Source: Terriglobia bacterium
GTDB taxonomy: Bacteria; Acidobacteriota; Terriglobia; Terriglobales; Acidobacteriaceae
Assembly (NCBI GenBank): GCA_020073645.1
Contig: JAIQET010000005.1
Coordinates: 30,025-94,024, forward strand
Length of the DNA stretch: 64,000 nt
Direction: 5' to 3'
Part shown: one piece after another, positions 8,160 to 16,607 of the stretch
Layout: every line of letters begins with the position of its first letter
Position numbering within the stretch: the stretch's first letter is position 1
Program-made: the position numbers and the translations under genes
Notes under the pieces: model-generated
Seen by the model: the letters and a program-made list of their open reading frames with translations, nothing else
The model's database searches: none
Told to the model about the DNA's origin: nothing

Positions 8160-9737
8160 ATGTCTTGCAGCGACAAACCCCGATCCAACGGAAACAGCGC
8201 ATCCCCGGATGCGCCCGCCGTTGAGGTCTACGCCGTCTACGGCGCTGAGCCTGAGATCCAGGCCTACGCCATGGCCAAGTACTCGCGCTCGTCACTCTCC
8301 ATGAAGGAGTCGCTCAAGGAGATCACTCAACAGAAGGCCGAGAAATTTCTCAACACCTTCTACTTCCAGTACGGACATCGCTCGATTGCGGATTTAGCGC
8401 ACATCGCGCTGGCCATCGAGCGGCTGTCGATTCTGGCGGCGATTGCGATCGCCGACGAGCAGCGCTGGGACGGCCAGGAGCGTTCCACCCGCTACCAGGA
8501 TTTCAAGAAGAGCGGGTACTTCACGCCGGATTTTAGTGAGGACGAGCAAGCGCGGACCGTGTATTGCGAAACGATCGAGAGCTTGTTTGCGGAATATGAG
8601 TCGCTTTCGCAGCGGATGTTTGAGTGCCTGGCGGGTATTACGCCGAAGCCGGCGGAGATGAAGCAGGAAGCGTACGAGCGCACGCTGCGGGCGCGGGCGT
8701 TTGATATCTCGCGGTACCTGCTGCCGCTGGCGACTAACACGTCGCTGGGCGAGATCGTCAACGCGCGGACATTAGAAAGCCAGGTAGCGCACCTGCTCGC
8801 GCATACCCACAAAGAAGTTCGCTACCTGGGAGAACTGCTGAAGCGCGCGGCTATCTCGCCGGCCTACAACGTGAATCAGGAGTCCTTGCGGGAACTGGTG
8901 GAGCAGATCCGTGCGGTTTCGCCGGAACTGGCGGCTCGGGCCGAGCAGGAATTGCTGCGCGAAGTCCGCGTGGCACCGACGCTGGTGAAGTATGCCGACC
9001 CCAATGTGTACGAACTGCAGACGCGTGCAGAGTTACGGAAAGCGGCCGGTGAGTTGATGGGGAACGCCCCCGTCGCGCCCGCGAAGATGGTGGACCTGCT
9101 CGACGAAGAGCCGCTGGAAGTGGAACTCGCGACGACGTTGCTCTACGAGCACAGCCATTATCCCTACCGGCAGGTGCGGGAGGGGGTGGAGGCGGCCGGC
9201 GAAAACATACGTCGCGAGATCATTGACCTTGGCCTGCGCCATCGCGGCAAGCACGATGAGATGCTGCGGGCCTTCTGCGCGGGACAGAAGTTTCGCTTCG
9301 ACATCCTGATGGATGTGGGCGGCTTTCGCGACATGCACCGTCACCGGCGCTGCGTGCAGATCGGGCAGGGATTCACCACCAAGCACGGTTACGATGCGCC
9401 GGAAGAGCTGGAGCCAGCCGGGGCACAAAAAGGCTACGACGCGGCGATGCGGCGCGCGGCAGCCGCCGTCGAGCAGCTAGCGGTTCGAGGCGGTACCGAG
9501 GCGCCGGAAAATTCGCAGTACGCCATTCCGCTGGGCTTCCGCAAGCGCACGCTCTTCAAAATGGATTTCGCCGAAGTGGTGTACATCTCCGAGCTGCGGA
9601 GTGGGCCTGCGGGGCATATCTCCTATCGAAAAGTAGCTTGGGCGATGTATGAGGCCGTGGCGCAGAAGTATCCGGCGCTGGCGAAGTTTTTCCGGGTGAC
9701 GGATGTGCGGGAGCCAGTGGATTTGCTGAAGCGGTAG
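8160..9737 (+). CDS. thyX: Double-length FAD-dependent thymidylate synthase (ThyX family)
   Basis: At 525 residues this is about twice a normal ThyX (220-250) and contains two ThyX-like halves. Half one has YGHRSIADLAH (71-81), ERLS (87-90) and a QERSTRY segment (106-112). Half two has YEHSHYPYRQV and MHRHRRCVQIGQGF (from 392). The canonical signature RHRxxSxxxxSxRY is therefore split: RHR in half two, SxRY in half one. ThyX methylates dUMP to dTMP using CH2-THF, FAD and NADPH. No thyA is visible here. The start is ATG 8160. A nested palindrome follows the stop codon, and a copy of the last 58 codons lies 0.8 kb downstream. Confidence 0.85.
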   Translation: MSCSDKPRSNGNSASPDAPAVEVYAVYGAEPEIQAYAMAKYSRSSLSMKESLKEITQQKAEKFLNTFYFQYGHRSIADLAHIALAIERLSILAAIAIADEQRWDGQERSTRYQDFKKSGYFTPDFSEDEQARTVYCETIESLFAEYESLSQRMFECLAGITPKPAEMKQEAYERTLRARAFDISRYLLPLATNTSLGEIVNARTLESQVAHLLAHTHKEVRYLGELLKRAAISPAYNVNQESLRELVEQIRAVSPELAARAEQELLREVRVAPTLVKYADPNVYELQTRAELRKAAGELMGNAPVAPAKMVDLLDEEPLEVELATTLLYEHSHYPYRQVREGVEAAGENIRREIIDLGLRHRGKHDEMLRAFCAGQKFRFDILMDVGGFRDMHRHRRCVQIGQGFTTKHGYDAPEELEPAGAQKGYDAAMRRAAAAVEQLAVRGGTEAPENSQYAIPLGFRKRTLFKMDFAEVVYISELRSGPAGHISYRKVAWAMYEAVAQKYPALAKFFRVTDVREPVDLLKR

Positions 9738-9752
9738 AGCCTAGGACCTGTT

Positions 9753-9793
9753 GCCGAAAATGGGGGAGCCTGGCCCCCTATCGGGCTTTCGGC
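9753..9793 (+). terminator. Nested palindrome after thyX, probable terminator or recombination hairpin
   Basis: The outer arms GCCGAAA (9753-9759) and TTTCGGC (9787-9793) enclose inner arms GGGGG (9762-9766) and CCCCC (9774-9778). It starts 15 bases after the thyX stop. There is no U-run, so a Rho-independent terminator is not certain. It also marks the left end of the vapBC insert, so a role in the rearrangement is possible. Confidence 0.5.
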
Positions 9794-9833
9794 CAGCTTA
9801 TGACTAATATTGTCAACATCTTACAGGTGTGTA

Positions 9834-9861
9834 TGACAGACATGCATGTGCATGTTAAAAT
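9834..9861 (+). promoter_or_regulatory. vapB promoter with embedded ATGCAT palindrome (likely autoregulatory operator)
   Basis: TGACAG (9834-9839) and TAAAAT (9856-9861) form a -35/-10 pair with a 16-base spacer. The spacer starts with the perfect 10-bp palindrome ACATGCATGT (9840-9849), followed by a second GCATGT half site. vapB starts 8 bases after the -10. Ribbon-helix-helix antitoxins usually bind short palindromes in their own promoter. The assignment to VapB is inference. Confidence 0.6.
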
Positions 9862-9869
9862 AGCACCGT

Positions 9870-10109
9870 ATGCGAACCACAGTAGAAATGAAGTCACAGC
9901 ATCGCAGCGCGTTGCTGGCGCTGGCGGCACGCCGCGGGGAAAAGGGCTTCTCATCCGTCCTGGCGGAGGCGATTGAAGAGTATCTCGACGCGGAACGGCT
10001 GCGTGCGCAGCGGCGGGAAGAGTTGTTGTCGGTTGCCGGAGCGTTGTCGCCTGAGGATGCGGAGGCTCTTCGCAGATCCACCATCGCGTTGCGGGAGAAC
10101 TGGCGTTGA
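9870..10109 (+). CDS. vapB: Antitoxin, ribbon-helix-helix VapB-type
   Basis: A 79-residue protein. The N-terminal MRTTVEMKSQHRSALLALAARRGEKGFSSVLAEAIEEYLD has the beta-helix-helix pattern of CopG/Arc-type RHH proteins, with the G-x-S-x-x-L-x-E-A-I core typical of antitoxins. The C-terminal 30 residues are charged (PEDAEALRRSTIALRENWR) and would neutralise the toxin. Its TGA stop overlaps the TTG start of vapC (TTGA, 10106-10109), indicating translational coupling. It has its own promoter and is flanked by thyX-derived repeats, so it looks like a mobile or recombined cassette. Confidence 0.82.
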   Translation: MRTTVEMKSQHRSALLALAARRGEKGFSSVLAEAIEEYLDAERLRAQRREELLSVAGALSPEDAEALRRSTIALRENWR

Positions 10110-10501
10110 TTCTGGCCGACACTGACGTGCTGATTGATTATCTGGCAGGGGTGCAACCGGTTGCCGAACAGGTGGCGGCGTATGCCAAAGCTGACAGACT
10201 GCAAACCAGCGCCATCACTTGCTTTGAGCTTCTAAGCGGAGCGCGGGACGGAAAACCGGGGGACGGCATTCGCCGCTTGGTATCAGCCCTTCCTACTCTT
10301 TCGCTTGACCGCAGCGCAGCCACTCAGGCCGCAGCAGTGCGGCAGCAGTGTGCGCGCGGCGGATTTTCCATCGGCATGGCCGACAGTCTGATCGCGGGCA
10401 TAGCCCTGGAGCATGGCTTGCCACTGCTGACCCGCAATCGTAAACACTTCGAACACGTCGAGGGATTGCGCTTGCTCCCACTTGACCAGGTTGTGGATTG
10501 A
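10106..10501 (+). CDS. vapC: PIN-domain toxin VapC (predicted RNase)
   Basis: A 131-residue PIN-domain ribonuclease toxin. The acidic metal-binding residues are present: Asp5 (LADTDVLIDYL), Glu41 (CFELLSGAR) and Asp93 (IGMADSLIAG). The C-terminal PLLTRNRKHFEHVEGLRLLP is the usual PIN ending. VapC enzymes cleave tRNA or rRNA; the target cannot be read from sequence. The TTG start overlaps the vapB stop. The catalytic residues are intact, so the toxin is probably active and held in check by VapB. Confidence 0.88.
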   Translation: MILADTDVLIDYLAGVQPVAEQVAAYAKADRLQTSAITCFELLSGARDGKPGDGIRRLVSALPTLSLDRSAATQAAAVRQQCARGGFSIGMADSLIAGIALEHGLPLLTRNRKHFEHVEGLRLLPLDQVVD

Positions 10502-10532
10502 CCAACGGGACTGCCCTTACGGCTCGGCGGAT

Positions 10533-10733
10533 CAGTTCCTCAAGCGCACCCTGTGTTAGATGGATTTTGCGGTGGTGTACATCTCCGAGCTGCGGAGTGG
10601 ACCCGCGGGGCATATCTCCTATCGAAAAGTAGCTTGGGCGATGTATGAGGCCGTGGCGCAGAAGCATCCGGCGCTGGCCAAGTATCTGCGGGTGACGGAT
10701 GTGCGGGAGCCCGTGGATTTGCTGAAGCGGTAG
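10533..10733 (+). pseudogene. Displaced 3' fragment of a thyX-like gene
   Basis: Bases 10560-10733 match the last 177 bases of thyX (9561-9737) at about 94%, with one 3-base in-frame deletion. Most substitutions are synonymous, and the reading frame stays open to the same TAG end. Similarity fades upstream of about 10533, and an in-frame TAG at 10557-10559 replaces a sense codon. It cannot encode an enzyme. It is either a duplicated tail or the original 3' end pushed away by insertion of the vapBC segment. Confidence 0.9.
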
Positions 10734-10826
10734 CGAGATCCTCGATGGCAGATTAAACCTTACAACATAATTGGTTACAAGCCATCCAAGAAATGCATGC
10801 ACATGCCCGTTAGACCGATGCTACAG

Positions 10827-11354
10827 TCACTTCTGCCAACAAGCGCGCCTGACCGCATACGCAAGCAGGAAAACGCCGAAAAAGAAGCCCAACGACTGAA
10901 GACAAAGCAACCACCAAGTGAACCGTCCCCAGCAACCCGCCGCTTCACGGTGACAATTGAGGTTTTGAGCCTGAGCCTGCTCCTTCGCTGACAAGCCTTT
11001 TCCTGCATCAGCTCGCGCCTGCATTTCTCGCCCTCTTGCTACTTGTGCAGTATGTCGGAAATCCCAAAGTCTAGAAAAGCTTGCTGAGAGTCCCGCTACC
11101 ATAGCAGTTGCAAGAAGCCCCGCTGACCACAAGAAGGCGCACTGCCCCGGGGAAGAGGGGGTAATTTTACCGTTGACGGCGAGATTCACAGCGAAGCCGA
11201 AAGCCGCTGTCGTCAGCACAAATATCAGATTGATCGTGTGACCAAGATGGGTGAGCGTCGCTTGCTGCCAACGTATGAAAGCATCGTGGGCCTTTTCCTC
11301 CTTCTTTTCACTGCGTTCTTTTTCGTTCACCGTCGATCCAACAGTCTCTCCCAT
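10827..11354 (-). CDS. Hypothetical membrane protein, three to four predicted TM segments
   Basis: A 175-residue protein not recognised by family. A charged N-terminus (EKERSEKKEEKAHD) precedes hydrophobic segments at about residues 42-60 (INLIFVLTTAAFGFAVNLAV), 74-91 and 143-165. An amphipathic, partly coiled linker lies between the second and third (TAQVARGREMQARADAGKG). Composition is visibly less GC-rich than the flanking purM and thyX genes, suggesting an acquired segment. The next gene (11388-11723) ends 33 bases upstream in the same direction, so the two may be cotranscribed. Confidence 0.7.
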   Translation of the reverse strand: MGETVGSTVNEKERSEKKEEKAHDAFIRWQQATLTHLGHTINLIFVLTTAAFGFAVNLAVNGKITPSSPGQCAFLWSAGLLATAMVAGLSASFSRLWDFRHTAQVARGREMQARADAGKGLSAKEQAQAQNLNCHREAAGCWGRFTWWLLCLQSLGFFFGVFLLAYAVRRACWQK

Positions 11355-11387
11355 ATCACGGAAGCTCCTAGCGATAATTCAAACTGC

Positions 11388-11723
11388 CTATCCAAAGGCG
11401 GAAGGTCCTAAGAGCGAAAGTATGCTTCCAATGGTGATACCGATGAGATTTAGAACTTGAATGTGCTGCTTGATGAGTAGTGTCAGAACGAAAGCGAGCA
11501 TAGCGCCCACTAGCGCGACTGCACAGGCCGTCAATAGCCCGTATGCACCCCATGCTTCCACCAAGGCGACCAGCATAGCCGCGAAACAGAGAAAGTCCAG
11601 CGTGCGTTTCCCCCATGAGAGACCCACAGGCCAGAGCATCCTAGAAGCAAATTGCCGATAGCCGATTCCACCAAAGCCAGAAGAGAAAGTAAATGTCAGC
11701 ACGGCCAAGAAGAGTTTGCTCAT
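11388..11723 (-). CDS. Hypothetical small membrane protein
   Basis: A 111-residue protein with about three hydrophobic stretches: 1-20 (may be a signal anchor), 44-77 (LDFLCFAAMLVALVEAW, YGLLTACAVALVGAML) and 78-105 (FVLTLLIKQHIQVLNLIGITIGSILSLLG). No family recognised and no catalytic motif. It is upstream of and codirectional with 10827-11354; the pair forms a two-gene unit of unknown function between the vapBC/thyX-tail region and purM. No strong Shine-Dalgarno precedes ATG 11723. Confidence 0.62.
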   Translation of the reverse strand: MSKLFLAVLTFTFSSGFGGIGYRQFASRMLWPVGLSWGKRTLDFLCFAAMLVALVEAWGAYGLLTACAVALVGAMLAFVLTLLIKQHIQVLNLIGITIGSILSLLGPSAFG

Positions 11724-11782
11724 AGTGACAAACGCCTGAATTTCTCTGTGTATCCGTCCCGCTGTGGTTATTGGCGTTCACC

Positions 11783-11807
11783 GGACAGCCGAGGCGGCTG
11801 TCCCTAC
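11783..11807. repeat. GTAG-tagged hairpin, copy with GGACAGCC stem
   Basis: Arms GGACAGCC (11783-11790) and GGCTGTCC (11796-11803) enclose loop GAGGC, followed by CTAC. On the minus strand this starts GTAGGGACAGCC, about 10 bases past the purM stop (11815-11817). The copy at 58739 differs by paired A-to-G and T-to-C changes that keep the stem. It is a probable 3'-end hairpin for purM. Confidence 0.7.
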
Positions 11808-11814
11808 GCGGTTC

Positions 11815-12876
11815 TTACGTGTACATCACCCTTCTCTCGCCTTTCACAATCCGTCCCACGGTGAAGGCCTTCTCCCCCGCCCGCTCCAGCAGGGTATGCG
11901 CCTTCTTGAATTTCTTCGACGGTACCACCAGCAACATGCCCAATCCCATGTTGAAGGTGCGCAGCATTTCGTCCTGGGGGACGTTGCCCAGCGTCTGCAT
12001 ATGCTCAAAAATCGGGGGAATCGGCCAGGAGTTGATCTCGATGACTGCGGCGACACCGCGGGGCAAAACCCGTGGGAGATTTTCGGTGATGCCTCCGCCG
12101 GTGATGTGGGCCATCGCCGAGACGCACTCACCGTCCACCAGCCGCTTGACCGCCGGCCAGTAGCTCTTGTGGGTACGCATGAGTTCGTTGCCGACTTTGC
12201 CTTTGAGTTCGTTGACGTAGGTGTCGGGCGTGTAGTGGGCGACTTCGAATAGCAGCTTGCGGGCGAGCGAGTATCCGTTGGTGTGCAGGCCGTTCGAAGC
12301 CAGGCCAAGAATGACGTCGCCGACTTCAACCGCCTTGCCGGTAATGATGCGCTCGCGCTCCACCACGCCCACGATGAAGCCGGCGAGGTCGTACTCGCCT
12401 TCCGGATAGAAGCCGGGCATCTCGGCCGTCTCCCCGCCGATCAGGGCACAGCCGTTGTGCTTGCAGGCGTCGGCCAGGCCTTCGACCACTTTCTCGGCGA
12501 TTTCGGGATCGAGCTTGCCCGTGGCGAGGTAATCCATGAAGAACAGCGGCGCGGCGCCCTGCACGGCAATGTCGTTGACGCAATGATTGACCAGGTCGGC
12601 GCCTACGGTGTGGTGCAGGTTCATCTCGAAGGCGATCTTCAGCTTGGTGCCCACGCCGTCCACGCTGGAGACCAGCACGGGATCCACGTACTTGGTCTTG
12701 TCGATGGCGAACAGGCCGCCGAATCCGCCGATCTCGCTCAGCACACCCCGGGTGAAGGTCTTATGGGCCAGGTACTTGATGCGTTTCTTGGTGCGATTGG
12801 CGCGATCAATGTCAACGCCCGCGTCGGCATAGGTGATGCTGGCTGGGTTCGAGGGGTCGTGGGCCACGTGAATCAA
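11815..12876 (-). CDS. purM: Phosphoribosylformylglycinamidine cyclo-ligase (AIR synthetase)
   Basis: Converts FGAM plus ATP to AIR, step five of purine synthesis. The 353-residue protein has the PurM hallmarks SSVDGVGTKLKIA, VNHCVNDI, GCALIGGETAEMPGFY and GLASNGLHTNGYSLAR. The start is TTG 12876; the preceding 20 codons differ from typical PurM N-termini, but AGVDIDRANRTKKRIK is the normal beginning of the fold. It is not adjacent to purN or other purine genes, although purH is 11 kb away on the same strand. A hairpin follows its stop codon. Confidence 0.96.
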   Translation of the reverse strand: MIHVAHDPSNPASITYADAGVDIDRANRTKKRIKYLAHKTFTRGVLSEIGGFGGLFAIDKTKYVDPVLVSSVDGVGTKLKIAFEMNLHHTVGADLVNHCVNDIAVQGAAPLFFMDYLATGKLDPEIAEKVVEGLADACKHNGCALIGGETAEMPGFYPEGEYDLAGFIVGVVERERIITGKAVEVGDVILGLASNGLHTNGYSLARKLLFEVAHYTPDTYVNELKGKVGNELMRTHKSYWPAVKRLVDGECVSAMAHITGGGITENLPRVLPRGVAAVIEINSWPIPPIFEHMQTLGNVPQDEMLRTFNMGLGMLLVVPSKKFKKAHTLLERAGEKAFTVGRIVKGERRVMYT

Positions 12877-13076
12877 TCCGCTCTTAATGAACTGTGGGGA
12901 ATCCGCTGGGCGTTCGTTAACCGGAGAAACGGTTTAAACGCTGGTCATTGTAGCACGTTCGCGAGACGCGGCAGGGGAGACAGAGCACGAGGATCGGCCT
13001 GCTTTTCAGGAAAGACACACGCGTGCGGGTGGGTTAAGCCGTTGCGGTACGGCGTTGCGCGCGGATGGATTGTGGG

Positions 13077-13235
13077 CTAGCGCGCGAGGTAAGTGCTGAG
13101 GTAGTAAGCCAGCACTCCGAACACTGCGAGACCGGTGATCGCGTATGCGGTCACCACCCAGACGTTGCGGTGCGACGTTTTGGCGGCAGGCGAATTCGCC
13201 GCTGCCGAGGAACTGCCAGGGGCCCGTTGCTCCAT
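13077..13235 (-). CDS. Small single-span membrane protein
   Basis: A 52-residue ORF. The ATG at 13235 (MEQRAPGSSS) has a GGAGG ribosome site six bases upstream; an ATG eight codons further up lacks one. The N-terminal half is Ala/Ser-rich and the C-terminus is one hydrophobic helix (VWVVTAYAITGLAVFGVLAYYLS) ending TYLAR. No family recognised. The good ribosome site and the single clean TM support it as a real gene, at moderate confidence. Confidence 0.55.
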   Translation of the reverse strand: MEQRAPGSSSAAANSPAAKTSHRNVWVVTAYAITGLAVFGVLAYYLSTYLAR

Positions 13236-13259
13236 CCAATCCTCCGAGGTCGGAAACAT

Positions 13260-13799
13260 CGTGGCGCCGAAGGCGTCACGTTAAACCCCACACTGCCAAA
13301 GGCAGGTTTGATGGCGCAGATTTTACTATGGGTTCGAGGCTGAGGGGCAGGGAAATTGTGGGAGGCCAGGGACGAGATTGGTCTTGGAGAATGCTTTGCG
13401 GCGGCGAGCAGGAGCATACTTTGGGGGCCAAAGAGGCTGTATCGCAACTTCTCTGTCGTCCCTGAAGGGACTCGCCACCTCCAGTCCGCGAACCCCGGCT
13501 CACGCCCGGGGCTTTATTCTGCCGCCGCTGCGCGGCTGGGGTGCAGATCCGTTCCACTTCTCGCCCACTGCGAGTTGCGACAGAGGCTCTAAACCCCGGG
13601 CTTTTGGCGGCCTGAGCGGCCGCCTGAAGAGGCTGCTCGGAAAGCACAAACAAGCACCTCAGCGGCTAAAAGCTGCGCTTGATTCCGAGGCTGTTATCGC
13701 AGCGCTGAAGCGCTGCGCCACCCATAATCTACTTTTCAACCGGTCGCTGTGTTCCCGGTCACAGACCCAGACCTCTCCAGGAGGTAAACTTTTAACTTT
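13260..13799. other. Gene-free intergenic region with GC-rich repeat debris
   Basis: I see no credible gene in this 540-base stretch. About 13485-13745 contains several short palindromes: CCCCGG-CTCACG-CCCGGGG near 13493, GCCGCCGCTGCGCGGC, GGCGGCCTGAGCGGCCGCC near 13608, and GCAGCGCTGAAGCGCTGC near 13700. This patchwork is typical of acidobacterial interspersed repeats. The promoter for the 13800 gene should lie at the right end; AGGAGG at 13780-13785 is its ribosome site. Confidence 0.7.
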
Positions 13800-16562
13800 A
13801 TGAGCACAGTCAAGCCTGCCAAGCCGGCCAGCAGGGTTCAGCCCAGTCATGATAAGGCGCACGATGTGCTGCGCTCTGAGGGGCATCCTCTGGATGCCAT
13901 CTTTACGCCGCACAGCGTGGCTGTGATCGGCGCCAGCGAACGCCAGGGGAGCATCGGGCGCGCGGTTTTGTGGAGCCTGGTGAGCAGTCCGTTCGGCGGG
14001 ACCGTATACCCGGTCAGCGATAAGCGCACCAGCGTGCTGGGAATCAAGGCGTACCCCCGGGTGGCGGATATCCCGGAACAAGTGGATCTCGCGGTGGTGG
14101 TGACACCCGCTGCTACCGTTCCCGACATCATTACCGAGTGCGGGGAAGCGGGAATTCGCGGCTGCATCGTGATTTCCGCCGGCTTCAAAGAGCACGGCGA
14201 GCAGGGGAAGGAACTCGAACGGCAGATCCTGGAGCGCATGCGGGGCAGCCGCATGCGGCTGATCGGCCCCAACTGCCTGGGCGTGATGAATCCCCTCAGC
14301 GGACTGAACGCCACCTTCGCTCCTAACATTGCCAGGGCCGGCAACGTGGCCTTCATCAGCCAGAGCGGGGCGCTGTGCACCGCGATCCTCGACTGGTGCC
14401 AGAAGGAAATGGTCGGCTTCAGCGTATTCGTCTCCGTCGGTTCCATGCTGGATGTGGGCTGGGGCGATTTGATCGACTACCTGGGCAATGATCCGCGCAC
14501 CCACAGCATCGTCATGTACATGGAGTCGGTGGGCGATGCGCGCTCGTTCTTGTCGGCGGCGCGCGAGGTGTCGCTCAACAAACCCATCATCGTGATCAAG
14601 CCGGGGCGCACGGAAGCGGCGGCGCACGCGGCGGCCTCGCACACCGGGGCGCTGACGGGGAGCGATGAAGTGCTGGAGGCGGCCTTCCGGCGCTGCGGCG
14701 TGCTGCGGGTGAATACCCTCGCAGACCTCTTCTACATGGCGGATGTGCTGGCCAAACAACCGCGCCCGCGGGGCCCGCGCCTGGCCATCGTCACCAATGC
14801 CGGCGGGCCAGGCGTGCTGGCCGCCGATTCGCTGATCTTCAACGGTGGACAACTGGCGGAACTTTCCGCCAAGTCGATGGAAGAGCTCAACAACATGTTG
14901 CCGCCGCACTGGAGCCACAGCAATCCCATCGACATTCTGGGCGACGCTTCGCCGGAAAAATACGCGAAGGTCGCCGACATTGCGATGCATGACCCGAACG
15001 TGGATGGCTTGCTGGCGGTCACTTGCCCCCAGGGAATGGCCGAGCCCACCCAGACCGCAGAACGAATCAAAGCCCTCGCCCAAGGCACGGGCAAGCCGAT
15101 CATCGCCAGTTGGATGGGAGGCCCGGAAGTTGCCGCCGGCCGCGACATCCTGAACCGGGCGGGCATTCCCAATTTTCCTTTCCCCGACACGGCCGCCAAG
15201 GTCTTCCATTACATGTGGCGATACAGCTACAACCTGCGGGGCCTGTATGAAACTCCGGTGCTGCGTGGAGAGTCGGAGGAAGGCCCGGACCGGGCCGCGG
15301 CGGAACACATCGTGCAGCGGGCACGGCAGGCGGGGCGAACCATCCTCACCGAAGTTGAGTCGAAGCAGCTACTGGCAGCTTATGGCATTCCCACGGTGCC
15401 TACAGTCACGGCCAACAGCGAAAGCGAGGCCGTGGAGCGCGCCCAGGAAATCGGGTATCCCGTCGTGCTCAAGCTGTTTTCCGAAACCATTACTCACAAG
15501 ACCGACGTCGGCGGGGTGCAGCTCAACCTACGCGATGCCGATGCGGTTCGCGCGGCCTACCGGCAAATCGAAAGCTCGGTGCGGGAAAAAGCGGGCGTGG
15601 AACACTTCCTTGGCGTCACCGTGCAGCCCATGGTCAAACTCGATGGCTACGAAGTCATCATAGGCTCAAGCGTCGATCCGCAGTTTGGGCCCGTGGTGTT
15701 GTTCGGCGCCGGCGGACAACTGGTGGAAGTGTTCAGAGACCGCGCTTTGGCGCTGCCTCCCCTGAACACGACGCTGGCCCGGCGCATGATGGAGCAGACC
15801 AAGGTCTTCGAAGCGCTGCGCGGAGTACGCGGCCGCAAGGCGGTGGACCTGGCGGCGCTCGAAGAGTTGCTGGTGCGCTTCAGCCAGTTGCTGGTCGAGC
15901 AGCCCTGGATCAGGGAAATTGATATTAACCCGCTGCTGGCCTCGCCCGAGCGTCTGCAGGCGCTGGATGCGCGTGTGGTCGTCTATGGCCCGGAGGTCAA
16001 GCCGGATATGCTGCCCCGGCTGGCCATCCGCCCGTATCCCATCCAGTATGTCAAGCCCTGGAAAATGAAGAACGACGAAGACGTGACCATTCGGCCCATT
16101 CGCCCCGAAGATGAGCCCCTGCTCATCAAGCTGCACCAGGCGCTGTCGGAGCGCACCGTGTACCTGCGCTACTTCCAGCCGCTCAAGTTAAGCCAGCGCA
16201 CTGCACACGAGCGCCTGACTCGCATCTGCTTCATTGATTACGACCGCGAGATGGCGCTGGCCGTGGAACACAAGAAGGAGGACGGCACCCCGGAGATCAT
16301 CGGCATTGGCCGCCTCAGCAAGCTGCGCGGCACCAACGAGGCGGAACTGGCGGTCCTGGTGGACGATCGCTACCAGCACCTGGGCATGGGCACAGAGCTC
16401 TATCGCCGGCTGGTGGGTGTGGCCCGCGATGAGAAGCTGGAGCGTGTGGTCTCGACCATCCTGGCGGAAAACCGCGACATGCGTACGATCGCTCAGAAAT
16501 TGGGCTTCCGCCTGGAGTCCAACATGGAGGATGGGACGATCCGGGCAGAGCTGCAGGTGTAG
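13800..16562 (+). CDS. Acyl-CoA synthetase (ADP-forming)-like / GNAT fusion, Pat/PatZ-type protein acetyltransferase
   Basis: A 920-residue multidomain protein. In order: a CoA-binding Rossmann domain (about 28-125, [15 protein letters not shown]), succinyl-CoA-ligase-like domains with the conserved [13 protein letters not shown] segment, an ATP-grasp domain ([20 protein letters not shown] onward), and a C-terminal GNAT (about 760-920) with acetyl-CoA loop [15 protein letters not shown]. This order matches PatZ/Pka-type protein lysine acetyltransferases, which acetylate and inactivate acetyl-CoA synthetase. Whether the synthetase half is active is unclear, because the loop His is retained. 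A sirtuin at 57945 could reverse its action. Confidence 0.9.
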   Translation: MSTVKPAKPASRVQPSHDKAHDVLRSEGHPLDAIFTPHSVAVIGASERQGSIGRAVLWSLVSSPFGGTVYPVSDKRTSVLGIKAYPRVADIPEQVDLAVVVTPAATVPDIITECGEAGIRGCIVISAGFKEHGEQGKELERQILERMRGSRMRLIGPNCLGVMNPLSGLNATFAPNIARAGNVAFISQSGALCTAILDWCQKEMVGFSVFVSVGSMLDVGWGDLIDYLGNDPRTHSIVMYMESVGDARSFLSAAREVSLNKPIIVIKPGRTEAAAHAAASHTGALTGSDEVLEAAFRRCGVLRVNTLADLFYMADVLAKQPRPRGPRLAIVTNAGGPGVLAADSLIFNGGQLAELSAKSMEELNNMLPPHWSHSNPIDILGDASPEKYAKVADIAMHDPNVDGLLAVTCPQGMAEPTQTAERIKALAQGTGKPIIASWMGGPEVAAGRDILNRAGIPNFPFPDTAAKVFHYMWRYSYNLRGLYETPVLRGESEEGPDRAAAEHIVQRARQAGRTILTEVESKQLLAAYGIPTVPTVTANSESEAVERAQEIGYPVVLKLFSETITHKTDVGGVQLNLRDADAVRAAYRQIESSVREKAGVEHFLGVTVQPMVKLDGYEVIIGSSVDPQFGPVVLFGAGGQLVEVFRDRALALPPLNTTLARRMMEQTKVFEALRGVRGRKAVDLAALEELLVRFSQLLVEQPWIREIDINPLLASPERLQALDARVVVYGPEVKPDMLPRLAIRPYPIQYVKPWKMKNDEDVTIRPIRPEDEPLLIKLHQALSERTVYLRYFQPLKLSQRTAHERLTRICFIDYDREMALAVEHKKEDGTPEIIGIGRLSKLRGTNEAELAVLVDDRYQHLGMGTELYRRLVGVARDEKLERVVSTILAENRDMRTIAQKLGFRLESNMEDGTIRAELQV

Positions 16563-16565
16563 GGG

Positions 16566-16607
16566 GATTGGCGATTTTCAATTGCCGATTGCCAATTTTC
16601 AATTTCC
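16566..16607. repeat. Heptad tandem repeat (RATTNNC units), six units
   Basis: Six contiguous 7-mers start four bases after a stop codon: GATTGGC, GATTTTC, AATTGCC, GATTGCC, AATTTTC, AATTTCC. Inner arms ATTGGC and GCCAAT can pair, but there is no long second arm. The period is the same as in the hairpin elements while the unit differs. Confidence 0.6.

Noticed and set aside
9753..9793. Integron attC-like site next to vapBC
   Set aside because: No RYYYAAC/GTTRRRY core sites and no integrase; the palindrome is better described as a plain nested hairpin.
10775..11008. 77-codon minus-strand frame overlapping the 10827 membrane protein
   Set aside because: Overlaps in another frame and lacks a ribosome site; Ser/Arg-rich shadow.
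13659..15308. 549-codon open frame on the minus strand
   Set aside because: Lies antisense to the synthetase/GNAT fusion; His/Arg-rich without domain pattern. A GC-codon shadow.
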